NCBI GenBank assembly: GCA_041391925.1
Contig: JAWKNA010000005.1
Coordinates: forward strand, 186,001 to 250,000
Length of the DNA: 64,000 nt
Source: JBPOFM01 sp041391925
GTDB lineage: Bacteria; Bacteroidota; Bacteroidia; Flavobacteriales; Flavobacteriaceae
Direction: 5' to 3'
The notes beneath the pieces are model-generated. The model was not told where the DNA came from. It made no database searches and saw only the letters and a list, made by a program, of their open reading frames with translations. The position numbers and the translations under genes are program-made. Position 1 is the first letter of the stretch, and the number at the start of each line of letters is the position of its first letter. Below are positions 61,704 to 64,000 of this stretch, piece by piece.

Positions 61704-62903
61704 TTATCCTTCAAAAAACCCAGTACTACCACCTACCCAAGTTTTGTCTTTGTTGTATTTGACACCGACCATTTCGCCTTTGCTCAATCGCATAAGATTG
61801 CTGACAATTTGGGTTTTGTTGGTTTTAGAATTGTGAAGCAACATCATCCGAATCTCACATTTGGCTGGAACATCCATAGTTTCAATGATAGGAGCGTAGG
61901 CTACTTTTTCTTGAAGCAAATAATTGGATTTGTCTTTGATGTCGTCAATCATTTCCTTTGTAACGTGAATCTGTACACCTGCGCCAGCAAAGGAATATAA
62001 CGGCTTCAAAACATAATTTTCCAAGTCAGAAGGGATGGTTTCGAGTTTGTTGAGGTAATAGGATTTAGGCACATAATCGCCTTTTAAAAGTGGCATCGTA
62101 TATTTACTGATGCGGAAAAACCAATTAGGATGTCCTACCCATTCAATGTCCACATCATCCTGAAAACTGAATTCCGTCTTTAAATCTTGTCGCTGATTCA
62201 GTTCGTCAAAAATGATTCGGTTGTAAACTCTTTTAATTTGAATGTCGTTGTCATTGTCATCCTTGTAAAAAAGATTTTTGCCACGTTTGATTAGTTTGGT
62301 AATGCATAACACCTTGATGCCAAGTGCCTTTTCTGTCGCAAAAAAATCAATGGCTGTGGCTTGTTTTTCTGGTTCTATCTCGAGCAATACGACTTGTTTT
62401 GGGTCAACATCACCTACAATTTCCTGTCGCAATAATTCCACATAATCTGTGCTGGTCATTCCATATAAATGCTGTGAAAAATCCTTTGGAATACCATCAT
62501 AATGCTTACGATACATACGTCCCAATAACTCCTGAAAAAAATAAAGGGAAGGAAATCCTTGAAGTTCTATCAACTTGGGTGTTGGGTTGCCATCTTCATC
62601 GAGACAGATTCCAAAATCCAGCTGAATAAATTTGGACTGTGCATCTTCATTGGGAACACGCATACTGTCCTCAAAAAAGGCACCTTCAGTTAATTCCTTA
62701 AAATTCGGCTGATTGATGACTTTCATTATATCATCACAAGCCTTAACCAATCGCTCTTTCAATTCCTTCGGAATAAAAGCAGGCGTTTCGCAAATCTTAA
62801 ATGCAGGTTTGTAATTGTATGTTTCTACAATATCATCTTGAAGATTTTGGTACTTCTCTTCAGTAAACTGTGCATTAAACGCTTTGCGAATGGCTGGTAT
62901 CAT
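61704..62903 (-). CDS. ATP-grasp-like ligase, divergent
   Basis: 399 residues, no signal peptide. The ATP-grasp core is visible in the second half: PSDLENYVLKPLYSFAGAGV (ATP lysine and small-residue loop), YLLQEKVAYAPIIET (hinge) and KCEIRMMLLHNSKTNKTQIV followed by SNLMRLSKGE. The N-terminal half has IQLDFGICLDEDGNPTPKLI and ELQGFPSLYFFQELL, as in circularly related glutathionylspermidine-type or uncharacterised Bacteroidota ligases. Substrate unknown. It is 7 bp after the amidotransferase gene, so coupled with it. Confidence 0.8.
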   Translation of the reverse strand: MIPAIRKAFNAQFTEEKYQNLQDDIVETYNYKPAFKICETPAFIPKELKERLVKACDDIMKVINQPNFKELTEGAFFEDSMRVPNEDAQSKFIQLDFGICLDEDGNPTPKLIELQGFPSLYFFQELLGRMYRKHYDGIPKDFSQHLYGMTSTDYVELLRQEIVGDVDPKQVVLLEIEPEKQATAIDFFATEKALGIKVLCITKLIKRGKNLFYKDDNDNDIQIKRVYNRIIFDELNQRQDLKTEFSFQDDVDIEWVGHPNWFFRISKYTMPLLKGDYVPKSYYLNKLETIPSDLENYVLKPLYSFAGAGVQIHVTKEMIDDIKDKSNYLLQEKVAYAPIIETMDVPAKCEIRMMLLHNSKTNKTQIVSNLMRLSKGEMVGVKYNKDKTWVGGSTGFFEG

Positions 62904-62910
62904 CAGTAAA

Positions 62911-63729
62911 TCAAGAAATTAGTTGATGTGTGTTGTGGTGGATGGCTTCGGTAATGAATTTTGGCAAAATCACACTGTAAGTTCTGATGATTTTATCCTC
63001 ATCATCCATTTTGTCCATCATATCATTGTATTTGGCTTCGCCATAATTGTTAATCACTTTTTGGCGATTCACTTCTTCCGAAAAATGGGCATACATACCC
63101 ACAGGGTCAGCTTCCGGATGGAATTGCGTACCGACAAATTCTTCAGAAAAACGAACAGCCATAATGGCGCGTTCATACTCCACGTGTGTTCTTATTTTTT
63201 CAAGGCTCAAAATCTTGCAGCCTTTTTCTTTAAAAACTTTCAATCGAGGTTGAATCAACTGCCAACTTCTGGAATCTACCGCCCAAAAAGGGTCGTCTAG
63301 TCCTTCAAGCATTCGGTCTTTGATACCTTCTTTAGTTTTATGTACAGGCATAATTCCGAAAGACGTGCTCTTTCTTGGTTTCATTTCACCCAACTGAAAA
63401 TAATCACAGACTACTTGAAATGAATAACAAATCAAGAAGACATATTTTTTCTCTTCGGATGAATTCTTATTGAAATCCCACAGATTTTGAATCAAATCTA
63501 GATAGGGTTGCCTCCAAGTGCCTTCTTCTAAAGGGCTTCCTGGGCCACCACTGGAAATATAAATGTCATAAGATAAATCGGGCAGTTCATTCTTTGCCCT
63601 TACATTGTAGATTTTAAAATCAACTTCCTTGTTGAATGATTTGGCAATATCTGCAATACAACGCAACCCTTGGTTGGGCTCATCGTTGTTCATATCCAAA
63701 ATTGCCATTTTTACTTTTTGCTTCTGCAT
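62911..63729 (-). CDS. class I glutamine amidotransferase-like protein
   Basis: 272 residues. The triglutamase fold has YDIYISSGGPGSPLEEGTWR, the cysteine nucleophile in KYVFLICYSFQVVCDYFQLG (CYS instead of CLG), and the His-Glu pair in FVGTQFHPEADPVGMYAH. Similar to the amidotransferase half of GMP synthase, but without the synthase part and with a charged C-terminal extension. It could hydrolyse glutamine for a ligase, or cleave gamma-glutamyl bonds as PuuD-like enzymes do. It lies between the carboxylate-amine ligase (10 bp) and ATP-grasp genes. Confidence 0.87.
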   Translation of the reverse strand: MQKQKVKMAILDMNNDEPNQGLRCIADIAKSFNKEVDFKIYNVRAKNELPDLSYDIYISSGGPGSPLEEGTWRQPYLDLIQNLWDFNKNSSEEKKYVFLICYSFQVVCDYFQLGEMKPRKSTSFGIMPVHKTKEGIKDRMLEGLDDPFWAVDSRSWQLIQPRLKVFKEKGCKILSLEKIRTHVEYERAIMAVRFSEEFVGTQFHPEADPVGMYAHFSEEVNRQKVINNYGEAKYNDMMDKMDDEDKIIRTYSVILPKFITEAIHHNTHQLIS

Positions 63730-63739
63730 CTTCTCTTTT

Positions 63740-64000
63740 CTATGTTCCCAAAATAGTTTGCTCTACAATGTAGTCCACCACTTTGGTCAAATCTTTTGTC
63801 TCTGCAAAGATAGCCAATTGTCGGTCAGCACCTGTACCATTTTTAATCATAGTTTTAACGTGCTCAATCTCTTTTCTGGAACCTAAATCATCTACCACAT
63901 CATCCACAAAATCAAGAAGTTCTTGCATCAAATCTCGAGTATCTACTTCACATTCTTTACCAAAATCAATCATCCTACCATCAAGACCATAACGGCTGGC
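63740..64000 (-). CDS. carboxylate-amine ligase (GCS2/YbdK family), C-terminal end only
   Basis: The frame is open through the right window edge, and only the last 86 residues are visible. They begin ASRYGLDGRMIDFGKECEVD and continue through a helical end with TRDLMQELLDFVDDVVDD and GADRQLAIFAETKDLTKVVD. This matches the C-terminal end of the glutamate-cysteine-ligase 2 (COG2170) family, which joins an amino acid amine to a carboxylate. It is the most upstream visible gene of a four-gene minus-strand operon. Other enzymes with similar tails are not excluded until the rest is read. Confidence 0.75.
   Translation of the reverse strand, partial: ASRYGLDGRMIDFGKECEVDTRDLMQELLDFVDDVVDDLGSRKEIEHVKTMIKNGTGADRQLAIFAETKDLTKVVDYIVEQTILGT

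Overview
The window is a piece of a Bacteroidota chromosome, very probably Flavobacteriaceae. The evidence is an AT-rich base composition, four large secreted proteins of the type IX secretion/gliding kind (three with a visible type B C-terminal sorting domain), promoters of the TTG-N19-TAnnTTTG form, and family-typical genes (DUF3276, leucine dehydrogenase, nusB-DUF1573-yajC, a MoxR/DUF58 operon with SpoIIM and RDD). No rRNA or tRNA gene was seen.

Layout. 1-11.5 kb: four consecutive minus-strand genes for giant repeat proteins (choice-of-anchor L or beta-propeller heads, strings of 'CDxDxDG...FDL' repeats, type B tails). 11.5-16.2 kb: ABC-2 exporter pair, AIM24-like protein, a conserved 65-residue protein, and a divergent oxyR/dps peroxide-defence pair. 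16.3-23.7 kb: a seven-gene minus-strand membrane/MoxR operon facing an RDD gene. 23.9-25.3 kb: TRIC-type channel and a DUF2975/HTH pair. 25.3-31.4 kb: an accessory region with two very different base compositions: a GC-richer hypothetical gene with a palindrome-rich leader, then an AT-rich array of single-gene cassettes separated by long imperfect palindromes that look like integron attC sites. One cassette carries a Shedu-type (DUF4263) anti-phage nuclease. The array ends in a truncated palindrome followed by eleven 21-bp tandem repeats. 31.4-56.8 kb: mostly housekeeping: cyclophilin, CoA-type Nudix hydrolase, acyltransferase, ECF sigma with membrane partner, TonB receptor, cysteine-rich copper protein, MsbA-like ABC exporter, leucine dehydrogenase, nusB-DUF1573-yajC, pepT, pyrD, HMG-CoA lyase, guaB and a BKACE/acyltransferase pair. 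57.0-64.0 kb: two convergent operons with two ATP-grasp ligases, a carboxylate-amine ligase (cut by the window edge), a class I glutamine amidotransferase, an M17 aminopeptidase and two esterases. This looks like an uncharacterised amide-bond-forming pathway.

The two stretches most likely to hold something undescribed are the cassette array (27.0-31.0 kb) and the ATP-grasp/amidoligase cluster (57.0-64.0 kb). In the array, each cassette's first bases are the inverted complement of its own last bases, as expected for circularisable integron cassettes, but no integrase is present and the core sites depart from the classical consensus.
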